In this document: in pieces, positions 15,915 through 23,079 of the stretch
Numbering within the stretch: the first letter of the stretch is position 1
How the letters are laid out: each line of letters opens with the position of its first letter
IMG/VR virus record: IMGVR_UViG_3300035179_000018
Span: 1-46,204 of that record
Direction: 5' to 3' (one strand)
Length of the DNA: 46,204 bases
From: a virus
Program-made: the position numbers and the translations under genes
The notes under the pieces: generated by a model
What the model was told of the DNA's origin: nothing
What the model saw: the letters and a program-made list of their open reading frames with translations, nothing else
The model's database searches: none

Positions 15915-17261
15915 TTATTTCTTATAACGCTCTGTTATACACCCTTCAACATTGATTGGCAAACCTGTCGCCCATGCTGGCACAACACACATTATGCCGA
16001 GCATCTGTTTCAATTCAGATTCATCTTTGAGCAAACATATTACTTCATCGTGACTGGTGAAAAGTACATTGTATTCTGCATCAAGTAGTCGCAAAATTGC
16101 TTCTGCCAAGATGTCACGCGCAATTGCTTGCACAATGTTCTCCACCAAAAACCCCCCCCATAAGTTGTTTCCCCACCGATACTTACATTGACCTTCTGAA
16201 TTTACACTGGCATACGGATAACGAAGATAACGGCCAGAAGGAAGTTCTATAAAAGTGGCTTTGTTTTGGTGATAAAATTTAAGAAGCGGTTCATTATCAC
16301 TGAATTTTTCATAACCTTGAATAGAACAACCTTTGAATTTAGTTATTTCGTGTGTTGGTCGTTGTCCAAAATATTGTATCTCGCGCGGATATTTTGTCAC
16401 GAACCGCCATGCTTTCTCTACATTCCTCCAGAATTCAGGAATTTTGGCATATTTTGTCCGGTACATCTTAATTAGTTTTTCGATGAACGCAAAATCATAT
16501 TCGCCACTATTAAATGCTGAGCAGAGATCAGGATTTGTCTGGCATCGTTCAAAGAACAAAGAAGCCCCCATGCCGTATCCACATCCAAGGATTGTATCTT
16601 TGCCAAATCCACGCCGGATTATAAGCATTTTTCTAATTGGTTCTGGATCATTTTCCACTGCTTTTCTAACTGGTGTTTTGAATAACCCTGTTGCAAACTC
16701 TGAATAAATGTCTTTGCCATCTGTAAACCCTTTCACCAGATCATCTTGTCCTGCAAGCCAAGCCAAGACCCGTGCCTCCACTTGGACATAATCACCAATT
16801 CCAAACAGTTGTTCTTGTGGTGCTTTGAGCATTTGGCGGACCTGACCAATCAGAGGATGTATTGGTTTCCCGCGCCCGCGTCCGCCAAGATTCTGTAGAT
16901 TGATCCCCTCAGTCCCAGACCATCTTCCTGTATGTGCCCCATAGTAACTAATAGGTGAACCAATTTTACCACCTCTAACCTTCGCTTGACTCATTAGTTT
17001 TTGAACTCTTTTTATATGAAGTGGCCAAGACTTAACAGCTAATCGTGCTTGCATTAGTTGTCTTATTTTTGGATTAGAATGATGTAATAAATAACTACAT
17101 CCTTCATCATTTTGTGCAAGTTGAACTATCTGTCCTTTCTTGCCTGATTTCATAGGTAAAAATTCTCCTGGCGGCAAAACATTGGCAAGAATGTCCACAA
17201 ACAAATTACTACTACGCAGTATTTTTAAGATATTCTCTTGCTCTTTTGTTAAAGTTTTCAT
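15915..17261 (-). CDS. polA: family A DNA polymerase, polymerase domain (separate gene)
   Basis: The 448-residue protein contains the palm, fingers and thumb of a Pol I-type enzyme: template-binding TGRWSGTEGINLQN at 111-124, motif A GDYVQVEARVLAWLAG at 156-171 (metal ligand Asp157), motif B around RRGFGKDTILGCGYG at 216-230 (Lys221, Tyr229) and motif C SHDEV at 403-407 (Asp405, Glu406). No 3'-5' exonuclease is present; that domain is encoded by the separate gene at 17633-18358, with an HNH gene between. The first 40 residues match the linker that normally follows the exonuclease domain. All key catalytic residues are intact, so it should be active, presumably with the exonuclease as a second subunit. 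Confidence 0.9.
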   Translation of the reverse strand: MKTLTKEQENILKILRSSNLFVDILANVLPPGEFLPMKSGKKGQIVQLAQNDEGCSYLLHHSNPKIRQLMQARLAVKSWPLHIKRVQKLMSQAKVRGGKIGSPISYYGAHTGRWSGTEGINLQNLGGRGRGKPIHPLIGQVRQMLKAPQEQLFGIGDYVQVEARVLAWLAGQDDLVKGFTDGKDIYSEFATGLFKTPVRKAVENDPEPIRKMLIIRRGFGKDTILGCGYGMGASLFFERCQTNPDLCSAFNSGEYDFAFIEKLIKMYRTKYAKIPEFWRNVEKAWRFVTKYPREIQYFGQRPTHEITKFKGCSIQGYEKFSDNEPLLKFYHQNKATFIELPSGRYLRYPYASVNSEGQCKYRWGNNLWGGFLVENIVQAIARDILAEAILRLLDAEYNVLFTSHDEVICLLKDESELKQMLGIMCVVPAWATGLPINVEGCITERYKK

Positions 17262-17643
17262 CTTCTATCGCCGATAATAGTGGATTGCAACGATAACACA
17301 GCAATCCTCTTACTTTTCCAATTTTATGGTTATGATCTACATACAGATTGGAATAAGGAATAGGTTGTTCACAAATAGCACAACAACCATTTTGATTTGC
17401 GCACATTTGTAGTTTTTCCACAGAAGTTAATCCATATTTGACTTTCAAATTAAGGTCTTTTTTGGTTTGCAACATTTTTATCCGTTTTTCTTTTGAAAGT
17501 ACTCTTAAATAATCTTTTTTTGCTACATTACTACAATTTCTACACCATGAACGGAATCCATTTTTGTTCCTTTTGCAAGGACCAAAATATTCTAATGTCA
17601 TTGGCAAGTCGTGTTTGCATTTTGTACAAACTTTAGTTTGCAT
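17212..17643 (-). CDS. HNH homing endonuclease inserted between exonuclease and polymerase genes
   Basis: The 143-residue product has an N-terminal zinc finger (CTKC ... CRNC) and an HNH core (CCAICEQPI, then YVDHNHKIGKVRGLLCYRCN), as in phage recombination-endonuclease-VII/HNH homing enzymes. Its start overlaps the exonuclease stop by 11 bases and its end overlaps the polymerase start by 50 bases. The three genes are in three different frames, so it is neither an intein nor an in-frame domain. The zinc finger is related to those of the small proteins at 25069-25302 and 25299-25574. Confidence 0.88.
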   Translation of the reverse strand: MQTKVCTKCKHDLPMTLEYFGPCKRNKNGFRSWCRNCSNVAKKDYLRVLSKEKRIKMLQTKKDLNLKVKYGLTSVEKLQMCANQNGCCAICEQPIPYSNLYVDHNHKIGKVRGLLCYRCNPLLSAIEDENFNKRAREYLKNTA

Positions 17644-18358
17644 AATTTAATATCCACTCAAGACCGTCTATTGTCTTTAACATTTCCTGTTCCATTTTCT
17701 CTTTGAGTTCTTCCCCCAACTCAAAGTTGATCTCAATATTTGGCTCTAAAAAGGCGTGAAGGCAGTGTGTTGCAAGTCGCAACTCCTTATCAGGATTGCT
17801 AATTAACGGCAACAGTTTTTGAAATAAGTAAGATTCGATCTCCACATCAGTTTTGCAATAATCAGCCAATAACTGTCTCTGAATATCAGTCATATCAGAC
17901 CAATGCGATCCTTTACTCCACTGATTATCGCCTTTTGGTTTTGGTGCACCGAATTGTTTGGCCATATATTCAAGAGAATGTTTATCTCTGGCATCCCAGA
18001 ATTTGGCAAGGTCCCGAATATCTACTGTAAAATGCGGTATGATACCAAAATGTTCTCGCAAAATAAGACCATCAAAAAACAGGTATTGTCCCACAATCGT
18101 GGTGTTATCCCAATCAACACTGTCAAGAAAATCTTGCACTTGATCTGGTAGGAAAAATGTAGGTGCAATTTGTTGAGACGGAGCACCAGCACCCAATCCC
18201 ATTATTTCAAACCGCTTATCCTTGACATATTCTACAGTTGAGAGGTTTTTGAGGGAATAATCTTTGTCCCAATAGGTCTCAAAATCAAGGATCAAGACAT
18301 CTGTAGGATAACCGGCTTTTGCAAGAATATCAGACCAATTGGTATTCAACTTTGTCAT
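17633..18358 (-). CDS. 3'-5' exonuclease domain of the DNA polymerase (separate gene)
   Basis: Starting at ATG 18358 (or a TTG four codons later, which has better RBS spacing), the product is about 241 residues. It is a DEDD-family proofreading exonuclease: Exo I LDFETY at about 24-29, Exo II around GQYLFFDGLIL, and Exo III ADYCKTDVEIE with Tyr and Asp four residues apart (the DEDDy type). DKHSLEYMAKQFG before Exo III is typical of Pol I exonuclease domains. The frame ends where the polymerase domain would be expected, and the HNH gene begins in the stop region. It presumably acts in trans with the 448-residue polymerase. Confidence 0.85.
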   Translation of the reverse strand: MTKLNTNWSDILAKAGYPTDVLILDFETYWDKDYSLKNLSTVEYVKDKRFEIMGLGAGAPSQQIAPTFFLPDQVQDFLDSVDWDNTTIVGQYLFFDGLILREHFGIIPHFTVDIRDLAKFWDARDKHSLEYMAKQFGAPKPKGDNQWSKGSHWSDMTDIQRQLLADYCKTDVEIESYLFQKLLPLISNPDKELRLATHCLHAFLEPNIEINFELGEELKEKMEQEMLKTIDGLEWILNYAN

Positions 18359-18734
18359 CTCCCTCTGTCTTACAGTTTTGTAATCCGCACTGAGTGATCT
18401 TTTTAATCTCTGCAATCTTGCCTTTTAGGGTTTCAATCCCGATACCATCCTCACAAAATTGCCAATAGGTCTTTAACAGTTGGTATATCTTAGCACAAAG
18501 ACATTCAATTTTATCATTATGTTTTGCTGTCTCTCGATCATACGGTATTCGTGCAGGATCTTTGCAGGAATCGGGATTTATACAATTTACAAATCCAAAA
18601 ATCTTGTTTTTTTGCTCGGAGGTTGGCATCTTATTAGCAAGTGCGACCAGAATTATTCGTATCTCCTTAGAGAGTTCCTTCTGACTAACATGTTTTTCTG
18701 AATTAGGAAAAGAAGGGACAGGTGGATTAGACAT
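18330..18734 (-). CDS. hypothetical Cys-containing protein (134 aa)
   Basis: This helical protein with scattered Cys residues (CINPDSC, IECLCAKI, CGLQNC) could bind a metal. Its N-terminus is hydrophilic (SNPPVPSFPNSEK). The start overlaps the stop of the metallophosphoesterase gene (TAATG), and its end overlaps the exonuclease start by 29 bases, so it belongs to the replication operon. No family is recognised. Confidence 0.5.
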   Translation of the reverse strand: MSNPPVPSFPNSEKHVSQKELSKEIRIILVALANKMPTSEQKNKIFGFVNCINPDSCKDPARIPYDRETAKHNDKIECLCAKIYQLLKTYWQFCEDGIGIETLKGKIAEIKKITQCGLQNCKTEGDDKVEYQLV

Positions 18735-19435
18735 TAGGTTTTCTCCTTTTTGTCATAGTATTTTTCGCCGGTCGAGATCGGCATGATTTCAAGGTAAGGT
18801 ACACCATCCAGAATCACAGCGGCAGACATGACAGAACGTATAGCATTAAACTGGTTGTAGGCAAAGGCAAGTTGATTGTCGTCACAACCAGCCCCTACAT
18901 CAAGACCAAAAAGTCTGGCATTATGATTTACAAGATATTTTAGTCCAGCAGCGCTATGGTAGTGGCCGCAAACACATGATTGCGCTGTTTTACGCATCAT
19001 ATTATAGGCTGGCCAAAGACCCCCACCACTATTGTGGCCATGAACATAGTGAATGTTATCTATATCAAATGACCATTGCCAATTCCATCCTGGCGTTTCC
19101 CAAATCTCTTGATAAGTTTTTAACATCTGGCTTGGAATATTGACTGAGTTTGCAAGTCGAATAATCCTGGAATCGTGGTTTCCGATCACCACTAACATTT
19201 TTGGAAAAACCACTTTCCATTCTTTCACCATTTCAAACGCTTGCTTATACTCATCAAGAGAATTCGGAAGTTCTGGGTGATGTTCGTGGAAACTAATCGA
19301 ATGACTGTCTACAACATCTCCAATATGCAAAATCATATTACAACGGTATTTCTTGCGGAGATCTTTAAGAAATTGAAGATACCCTTTGCGAACAAAAGGA
19401 AGATGAGTGTCACCTGCGATTAAGATACGAGCCAA
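18734..19435 (-). CDS. metallophosphoesterase (calcineurin-like)
   Basis: The 233-residue protein carries the full set of metallophosphoesterase motifs: GDTHLP at 8-13, GDVVDSHS at about 39-46, GNHDSR at about 95-100, then VHGHN and CGHYHS. These bind two metal ions and hydrolyse phosphoesters. In phages such enzymes act on DNA ends, cyclic nucleotides or RNA ends; the substrate cannot be read from sequence. It lies upstream of the exonuclease gene and overlaps the deoxyribosyltransferase-like gene by 16 bases. Confidence 0.85.
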   Translation of the reverse strand: MARILIAGDTHLPFVRKGYLQFLKDLRKKYRCNMILHIGDVVDSHSISFHEHHPELPNSLDEYKQAFEMVKEWKVVFPKMLVVIGNHDSRIIRLANSVNIPSQMLKTYQEIWETPGWNWQWSFDIDNIHYVHGHNSGGGLWPAYNMMRKTAQSCVCGHYHSAAGLKYLVNHNARLFGLDVGAGCDDNQLAFAYNQFNAIRSVMSAAVILDGVPYLEIMPISTGEKYYDKKEKT

Positions 19436-19758
19436 TTTTCAATCTCCTCTAAGGTATAAAAAATAGGGATGTTGTGTTTCAAAGCAAAATCTATTTCCTT
19501 TTGTGTACCTTTACTATTCTCCCATCCAGGTACAACAAACACAGCATCTGTTACTTCAAGCCAGGCTTGATTTGAGTTAAAGTAATCTGCATAAATCCAA
19601 TCACCATTTACGAGACCAGCAAGAAAATCCATACCAGGAACAAACGTAGAACACCCCAATTTACGGACTTTGTTGGCCCAAATAATCATACGATGAAGAT
19701 TCTGAATATAATCACATGCCATTCCGTTGAGTGCACCTGCCATGTAAACCTTGCACAT
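19420..19758 (-). CDS. nucleoside 2-deoxyribosyltransferase-like protein (DUF4406-type)
   Basis: A 112-residue Rossmann-like protein beginning KVYMAGALNG, with WLEVTDAVFVVPGWENSKGTQKEIDFALKHNIPIF in the second half. That signature (aD/v-x4-pgW..S.G...Ei..A...gipi) is typical of the DUF4406/nucleoside deoxyribosyltransferase-like family in phages, linked to nucleotide metabolism. The start has GGAG at good spacing. Catalytic activity is uncertain because these small members often lack complete active sites. Confidence 0.65.
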   Translation of the reverse strand: MCKVYMAGALNGMACDYIQNLHRMIIWANKVRKLGCSTFVPGMDFLAGLVNGDWIYADYFNSNQAWLEVTDAVFVVPGWENSKGTQKEIDFALKHNIPIFYTLEEIENWLVS

Positions 19759-20071
19759 TGTATTTCTCCACTAAAAGAGCGTAAAGCAAAATTAAATAAT
19801 TTATTTCATCTATCGTTTTTTCCCACCATACTATTAGTGGATATGTTTTACCTTCTTTTAGACCATCTAACATATCACGCAAAGATGTAAGGTGTTTTAA
19901 TTCCATTCCTCGTAAGGCTTCTATTGAAGTAATTCCATCGATTAATGCAGCACGTTTGAAATTGTGTAATTTATCATCGTTAGAAGCATATTCTTTGTTT
20001 TTTGCATCTAATCGTTGATATATTTCTTTTACAATAGCTGCAAGAATTATATGAAATTCCGAGTGTATCAT
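19712..20071 (-). CDS. hypothetical helical protein, possible nucleotide-metabolism (MazG-like) family
   Basis: The 119-residue protein is almost entirely helical: RLDAKNKEYASNDDKLHNF, then EALRGMELKHLTSLRDML and WWEKTIDEINYLILLYALL. Small phage proteins of this pattern are common and their helices with E/D pairs recall all-alpha NTP pyrophosphatases, but I cannot confirm the metal-binding set. It starts in a TAATG overlap with the upstream small membrane gene and has GGAG. It overlaps the next gene by 47 bases. Confidence 0.5.
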   Translation of the reverse strand: MIHSEFHIILAAIVKEIYQRLDAKNKEYASNDDKLHNFKRAALIDGITSIEALRGMELKHLTSLRDMLDGLKEGKTYPLIVWWEKTIDEINYLILLYALLVEKYNVQGLHGRCTQRNGM

Positions 20072-20166
20072 TATTTTTCTCCATTTACGCGGATCAGAAG
20101 ATACAACAGTACTACCGCATCCACGATGAATTTGGTCGCAAATATGAGAATATCCAATCGTTTCAT
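20071..20166 (-). CDS. small single-span membrane protein (31 aa)
   Basis: The ATG at 20166 begins a 31-residue peptide with one hydrophobic segment (DILIFATKFIVDAVVLLYLL) and a charged tail. A longer TTG-initiated form from 20268 is possible (65 residues, GGAG 13 bases upstream), but it would translate through the hairpin at 20182-20205 and the CTGCCCGCCAG motif, so the short form is preferred. The stop overlaps the next start (TAATG). Function unknown. Confidence 0.4.
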   Translation of the reverse strand: MKRLDILIFATKFIVDAVVLLYLLIRVNGEK

Positions 20167-20181
20167 TTTATGATTCCAATC

Positions 20182-20205
20182 GCGGTGGATGGGTATCCCC
20201 ACCGC
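20182..20205. other. small perfect hairpin
   Basis: GCGGTGG (20182-20188) and CCACCGC (20199-20205) form a 7-bp GC-rich stem with a 10-base loop, in the gap between two leftward genes. No T-run follows on the minus strand, so it is a poor intrinsic terminator. It may shape the leader of the 31-residue gene. Confidence 0.4.
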
Positions 20206-20315
20206 TTTATCCGACAGTGTTAATTCACTGCCACCATTTTGTAAAAAACTGGCGGGCAGTTTTGCCAAGTCCCAGATTATCTCCTTCTGGTTATTATGGT
20301 CTTATCCACCGCCAG

Positions 20316-20501
20316 TTAATTGTCATCTGTACCTTTTTGAAGTTTGTATCTTGGTCGGTAATATATCTTGCCTTCTTTGCGTAGTTGTTCTATACCAACC
20401 GCGAATTGTTCTTCGGTTATCTCACCGTATGCAAGTTGCCAGCGCAGATTTTCTTCGTCTGGCGATACTTGACAAGGACGCCGATGATCATTCTTAGACA
20501 T
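20316..20501 (-). CDS. hypothetical protein, SHOCT-like C-terminal helix pair
   Basis: ATG at 20501 is preceded by GGTGGG at 3-nt spacing. The 61-residue product is hydrophilic; its centre (ENLRWQLAYGEITEEQFAVGIEQLRKEG) resembles the short-helix pair of SHOCT domains, usually found as an oligomerisation or linker element. No enzymatic motif. About 100 bases upstream hold no gene that I can support. Confidence 0.45.
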   Translation of the reverse strand: MSKNDHRRPCQVSPDEENLRWQLAYGEITEEQFAVGIEQLRKEGKIYYRPRYKLQKGTDDN

Positions 20502-20605
20502 GTACCCACCGAAAAAGCCAGCGGACGACCGCACAGGTGTAACCTATACGACCGCCGCCGACTCCCTCTTTACCCCACCCATAATCCGGGCTGTACCACC
20601 CCAAA

Positions 20606-20938
20606 TTACCATTTAGCAATTACTGATTCATTATGTTGTTCTAAATTAAGAGGTATAATTTTTGATATTACTAACGGTTTACCAGGTAAATGCCGCCAAA
20701 CCTGGCGGACCGTTCCAACCATTTGTGCTACGTCGGTTTGTGGAATACCAAGTCGATCTGCAATCTGTTGTTCTGTAAATTCCCCATTTGCCCAGTTTAC
20801 ATAGCATACACAAGCCCGATACGATACCCGATGTTTTTGTAGAGACCATCGAGCAATTGTGCCAGCATACAGATAACTTTCAAACTCAAATATCTGCTGG
20901 GCTTTTTTTATCATATCCCTGAAAGTGAGCCAAGCCAT
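20606..20938 (-). CDS. helix-turn-helix DNA-binding protein
   Basis: The 110-residue product has an HTH of the sigma-70 region 4/Crp type at about residues 50-80 (GEFTEQQIADRLGIPQTDVA then QMVGTVRQVW). A basic N-terminal helix (RWSLQKHRVSYRA) precedes it. It is the first gene downstream of a copy of the 30-bp promoter element (20944-20973), whose AGAGGA end also serves as its Shine-Dalgarno. A transcription regulator of phage early genes is likely; targets are unknown. Confidence 0.62.
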   Translation of the reverse strand: MAWLTFRDMIKKAQQIFEFESYLYAGTIARWSLQKHRVSYRACVCYVNWANGEFTEQQIADRLGIPQTDVAQMVGTVRQVWRHLPGKPLVISKIIPLNLEQHNESVIAKW

Positions 20939-20943
20939 ATTAC

Positions 20944-20973
20944 TCCTCTCAACAATGAAGAAATATTATACGT
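20944..20973 (-). promoter_or_regulatory. phage promoter element, copy 1
   Basis: Read on the minus strand this starts ACGTATAATATTTCTTCATT and ends TTGAGAGGA, matching copy 3 at 27 of 30 positions. It contains a perfect -10 hexamer TATAAT (20965-20970) and lies 6 bases before the HTH gene. No good -35 is visible. A 10-bp palindrome CAGAATTCTG lies just upstream. Confidence 0.65.
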
Positions 20974-21069
20974 TGGTTTGACCAGAATTCTGAAGATTTC
21001 AAGTGTCATTAACACATATTTCCCTTATGTTTGTATCAGTTGTAGTGATTCCAACAACTTTATCACAAA

Positions 21070-21315
21070 TTACGGCGTTCGATTCCAATGATAAACTCCT
21101 TCTTCAGAACATTCTTTGCAAAACGGAAGACCATTCGTATCGCGTCCACAACCTTCACAAAGAAAAGAAAAACTGTACTTACACTTTCTACAAACTTTAT
21201 ATCTAAGCGGCTGAATCCAGCCACATTTTGGACAACATTTACACGCTATGAGTTTTCCCCACGTTTTGAAATAATACAGGATTTCGCCGTTGCTCCCCAT
21301 CTTTGGATATTTCAT
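21070..21315 (-). CDS. double zinc-ribbon protein
   Basis: ATG at 21315 follows GAAGGA at 7-nt spacing and gives 81 residues. Two or three zinc ribbons are visible: CCPKCGW ... CRKCKYS, and CEGCGRD ... CKECSEE. Such proteins bind nucleic acid or protein partners, but no specific function can be given. A longer TTG start at 21441 would add a hydrophobic N-terminus without RBS support. Confidence 0.5.
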   Translation of the reverse strand: MKYPKMGSNGEILYYFKTWGKLIACKCCPKCGWIQPLRYKVCRKCKYSFSFLCEGCGRDTNGLPFCKECSEEGVYHWNRTP

Positions 21316-21451
21316 TTCTGTTTCCTTCAATAAATCCATGTGTTTTAACAAAATAATTTTGCACAACGCCACCAAAACGATGCAAATGTTTGTGAGCACA
21401 GAGATCATTCTGGACCCAGGCAGGTCGACTGGTTGAATCAATAAGAATCAT
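21239..21451 (-). CDS. small hypothetical protein (70 aa), uncertain
   Basis: The ATG at 21451 has AAGGTG upstream and overlaps the stop of the preceding gene by 14 bases, as in the rest of the operon. The product has no recognisable domain, and it overlaps the zinc-ribbon gene at its 3' end by 77 bases in another frame. It is included because it fills the gap between two supported genes. Confidence 0.3.
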   Translation of the reverse strand: MILIDSTSRPAWVQNDLCAHKHLHRFGGVVQNYFVKTHGFIEGNRNEISKDGEQRRNPVLFQNVGKTHSV

Positions 21452-21629
21452 TTTTCACCTTCCTTTTTACACAGAGTTTTTCATTATGCACCTTTTCTTC
21501 CGCAACAAATTTCTCATAAACTCTTTTTGCTATATCTCCGGCGTGTATTGAATGGCGGCATATTAAAACTCGTTTAACAGCTTCAGCGATATGGTCTAAT
21601 TCGACTGGATTATATTTAGGTTTTAGCAT
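21438..21629 (-). CDS. small basic hypothetical protein (63 aa)
   Basis: A helical, basic 63-residue protein (VELDHIAEAVKRVLI, HAGDIAKRVYEKFVAEE). The spacing of the central helices could form a small DNA-binding unit, but no family is recognised. It overlaps both neighbours by 14 bases. Confidence 0.45.
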   Translation of the reverse strand: MLKPKYNPVELDHIAEAVKRVLICRHSIHAGDIAKRVYEKFVAEEKVHNEKLCVKRKVKNDSY

Positions 21630-21804
21630 TTTTTTCCTCTAAGTCTTCGCGCCAAGCTGCCAAAAATTCAAACCAGGCGCGTTTTTCTAAATCATTCTCA
21701 GCGAAAGTTTGAACAAAACGGCACATTGCCTGCCAAAAGGCATTGCCTGTACCCATCCGCAAAGAAGCAGCATGGGTGCCAATATCTTCAATTGAAAGAC
21801 ACAT
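21616..21804 (-). CDS. small hypothetical protein (62 aa)
   Basis: A 62-residue helical protein rich in Trp, Phe and Ala (GNAFWQAMCRFVQTFAENDL, WFEFLAAWREDLEEK). It has a GGAGG-type Shine-Dalgarno. No motif or function is recognised. It overlaps the downstream gene by 14 bases. Confidence 0.48.
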   Translation of the reverse strand: MCLSIEDIGTHAASLRMGTGNAFWQAMCRFVQTFAENDLEKRAWFEFLAAWREDLEEKNAKT

Positions 21805-21823
21805 ACCAACCTCCTATTTTGAC

Positions 21824-21958
21824 TTAAGTTGTTTCTGTTTCTGGCTGATATTCCGGGCAGCCGTCCGGCAATTCGCCCTCAAGTCTACCTGTACATTCAC
21901 CGTTTTGCAATAGTTTACAATCGTTACATTCCTCTGGCCGATACGGTGTTGTGTTCAT
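21824..21958 (-). CDS. tiny Cys-rich protein (44 aa)
   Basis: ATG at 21958 with GAGGT upstream starts a 44-residue peptide with four Cys (ECNDCKLLQNGECTGRL ... GCPEY), a spacing that could bind one zinc or iron-sulphur cluster. It is too short for homology but has a good RBS and lies in line with the operon. Confidence 0.45.
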   Translation of the reverse strand: MNTTPYRPEECNDCKLLQNGECTGRLEGELPDGCPEYQPETETT

Positions 21959-22083
21959 CTTCTTACCTCACTTTCTTAGTTATATCATTTTAATATATCA
22001 AATTAGCCCTCTGGCTTGCCCTGCAAGGCTCGATCCCTGTCTTGCCTGGACCAGACTACCCTCCTACAAGGTCCGCTTTCTAC

Positions 22084-22123
22084 GCCCTTGTATCGGAGTC
22101 GAACCGATGCGCCGGACAAGGGC
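22084..22123 (-). other. tRNA-like mini-hairpin: acceptor stem plus T-arm only
   Basis: On the minus strand GCCCTTGT (22123-22116) and ACAAGGGC (22091-22084) form a perfect 8-bp stem. Nested inside is a T-arm: ATCGG / CCGAT with the loop TTCGACT, which fits the tRNA T-loop consensus. Only seven bases (CCGGCGC) stand where a normal tRNA has D- and anticodon arms. It lies 6 bases after the stop of the 57-residue gene. It could be a tRNA remnant, a tRNA-mimicking RNA, or a chance structure; no T-run follows. Confidence 0.45.
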
Positions 22124-22129
22124 ACAATG

Positions 22130-22303
22130 TTATATCCGTTGCGTTTCTATTTTATGTCCTGGAGCTTTTTTTGATGCCGCAAGTTTCTTATGGTGATTAC
22201 ACCAATAATAAAAATAAGGGCCATAAGTCTGCCGTTGTTGTTTGTAGTAATCTACAATCCGCCAAACGGCTTTGTTTTTGCAATCAGGTATTTGACAGTT
22301 CAT
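22130..22303 (-). CDS. small zinc-finger protein (57 aa)
   Basis: ATG at 22303 is preceded by GAGGAG. The 57-residue basic protein has a C-x4-C pair near the N-terminus (NCQIPDCKNKAVW) and a C-x2-H pair (YYWCNHHKK), a C4/C2HC-type zinc knuckle seen in small phage early proteins. The start overlaps the stop of the metallopeptidase gene by 4 bases (ATGA). Confidence 0.52.
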   Translation of the reverse strand: MNCQIPDCKNKAVWRIVDYYKQQRQTYGPYFYYWCNHHKKLAASKKAPGHKIETQRI

Positions 22304-23079
22304 ATTTTATACTCCTCTGAATGTGTAAAATCGCTAATACAATCCAAACACAACAAACTGTCGTGATAATTCCGCATTTCGTTCAAAGGAAAATATCCAC
22401 AGCAGTTGTCGCAGAAAACCCAAATAGGATTTTCTGTCGGCCATGTTTCAATATCTGACTGTTGATCGCGCACAAATTTGGTATTTACGTATTGTCGATA
22501 AAACTGTTTGAATTGGTTTATTTGCCAATTCATAACTCGAATATCAACAAAAGCATTTTTGTTGTGCATATCATTGTGCCCGATACCTATGTTGACACAG
22601 CACGCATCGGTATCTAAGAAAACCAAATCTGAGAACGAACCTGCACCAATTGTAAAATACTTATTTAATGCTGCAAGAAATTCCGCAGAATCTAAATCAT
22701 AAGTAACCACATCTGCGCCAGCTCGATCAAATTCGACAATCCAGTTGTAGTCTTTACAAACATGTTTCCTGGCTGTTGACATAGCACGTTCTTCATTATC
22801 TGTTAAGAGTAAGTCTGCACCAAATTCTTGCGATAATGTGTAGGCCAGCCAGCAGCCGAGTCGATCATCTAATCCCGTCGCGTAAATTTGGTTGTGATTG
22901 CGCCAACGGTAACAAGGCGTTTGTACTGTGTCTAAATGCGCAACTAATAGCACTTTGCCACCGGTGTCAATATAAATTCTGCGCCTTGATCTATCCTTGT
23001 AGTCAAGTGTATGACACTTGAAAACTTTGAAAATATGATCAATAGGCGCGAACCAATCAATTAGGTATTTGGTAGACAT
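22300..23079 (-). CDS. M20/M28-type zinc metallopeptidase (deacylase) homologue with C-terminal zinc ribbon
   Basis: The 259-residue protein has the di-zinc ligand set of co-catalytic metallopeptidases: VAHLDTV with His48 and Asp50, GLDDRLG with Asp71/72, TDNEE with Glu96/97, FDRAGAD with Asp118, and GHNDMHN with His168/172. A short C-terminal extension (CDNCCGYF ... CLDC) adds a zinc ribbon. There is no signal peptide, so it acts in the cytoplasm. Members of this clan remove amino acids or acyl groups; the phage substrate is unknown. It is a rare class in phage genomes and may modify a host or defence molecule. Confidence 0.7.
   Translation of the reverse strand: MSTKYLIDWFAPIDHIFKVFKCHTLDYKDRSRRRIYIDTGGKVLLVAHLDTVQTPCYRWRNHNQIYATGLDDRLGCWLAYTLSQEFGADLLLTDNEERAMSTARKHVCKDYNWIVEFDRAGADVVTYDLDSAEFLAALNKYFTIGAGSFSDLVFLDTDACCVNIGIGHNDMHNKNAFVDIRVMNWQINQFKQFYRQYVNTKFVRDQQSDIETWPTENPIWVFCDNCCGYFPLNEMRNYHDSLLCLDCISDFTHSEEYKI

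Noticed and set aside
17212-17643. Intein or group I intron in the DNA polymerase
   Set aside because: Exonuclease, HNH and polymerase are in three different frames, the insertion is only about 370 bases net, and no intein splice motifs or intron core are visible.
22000-22140. Complete tRNA gene around the T-arm-like hairpin
   Set aside because: No D-arm or anticodon arm can be folded between the acceptor strands on either strand.
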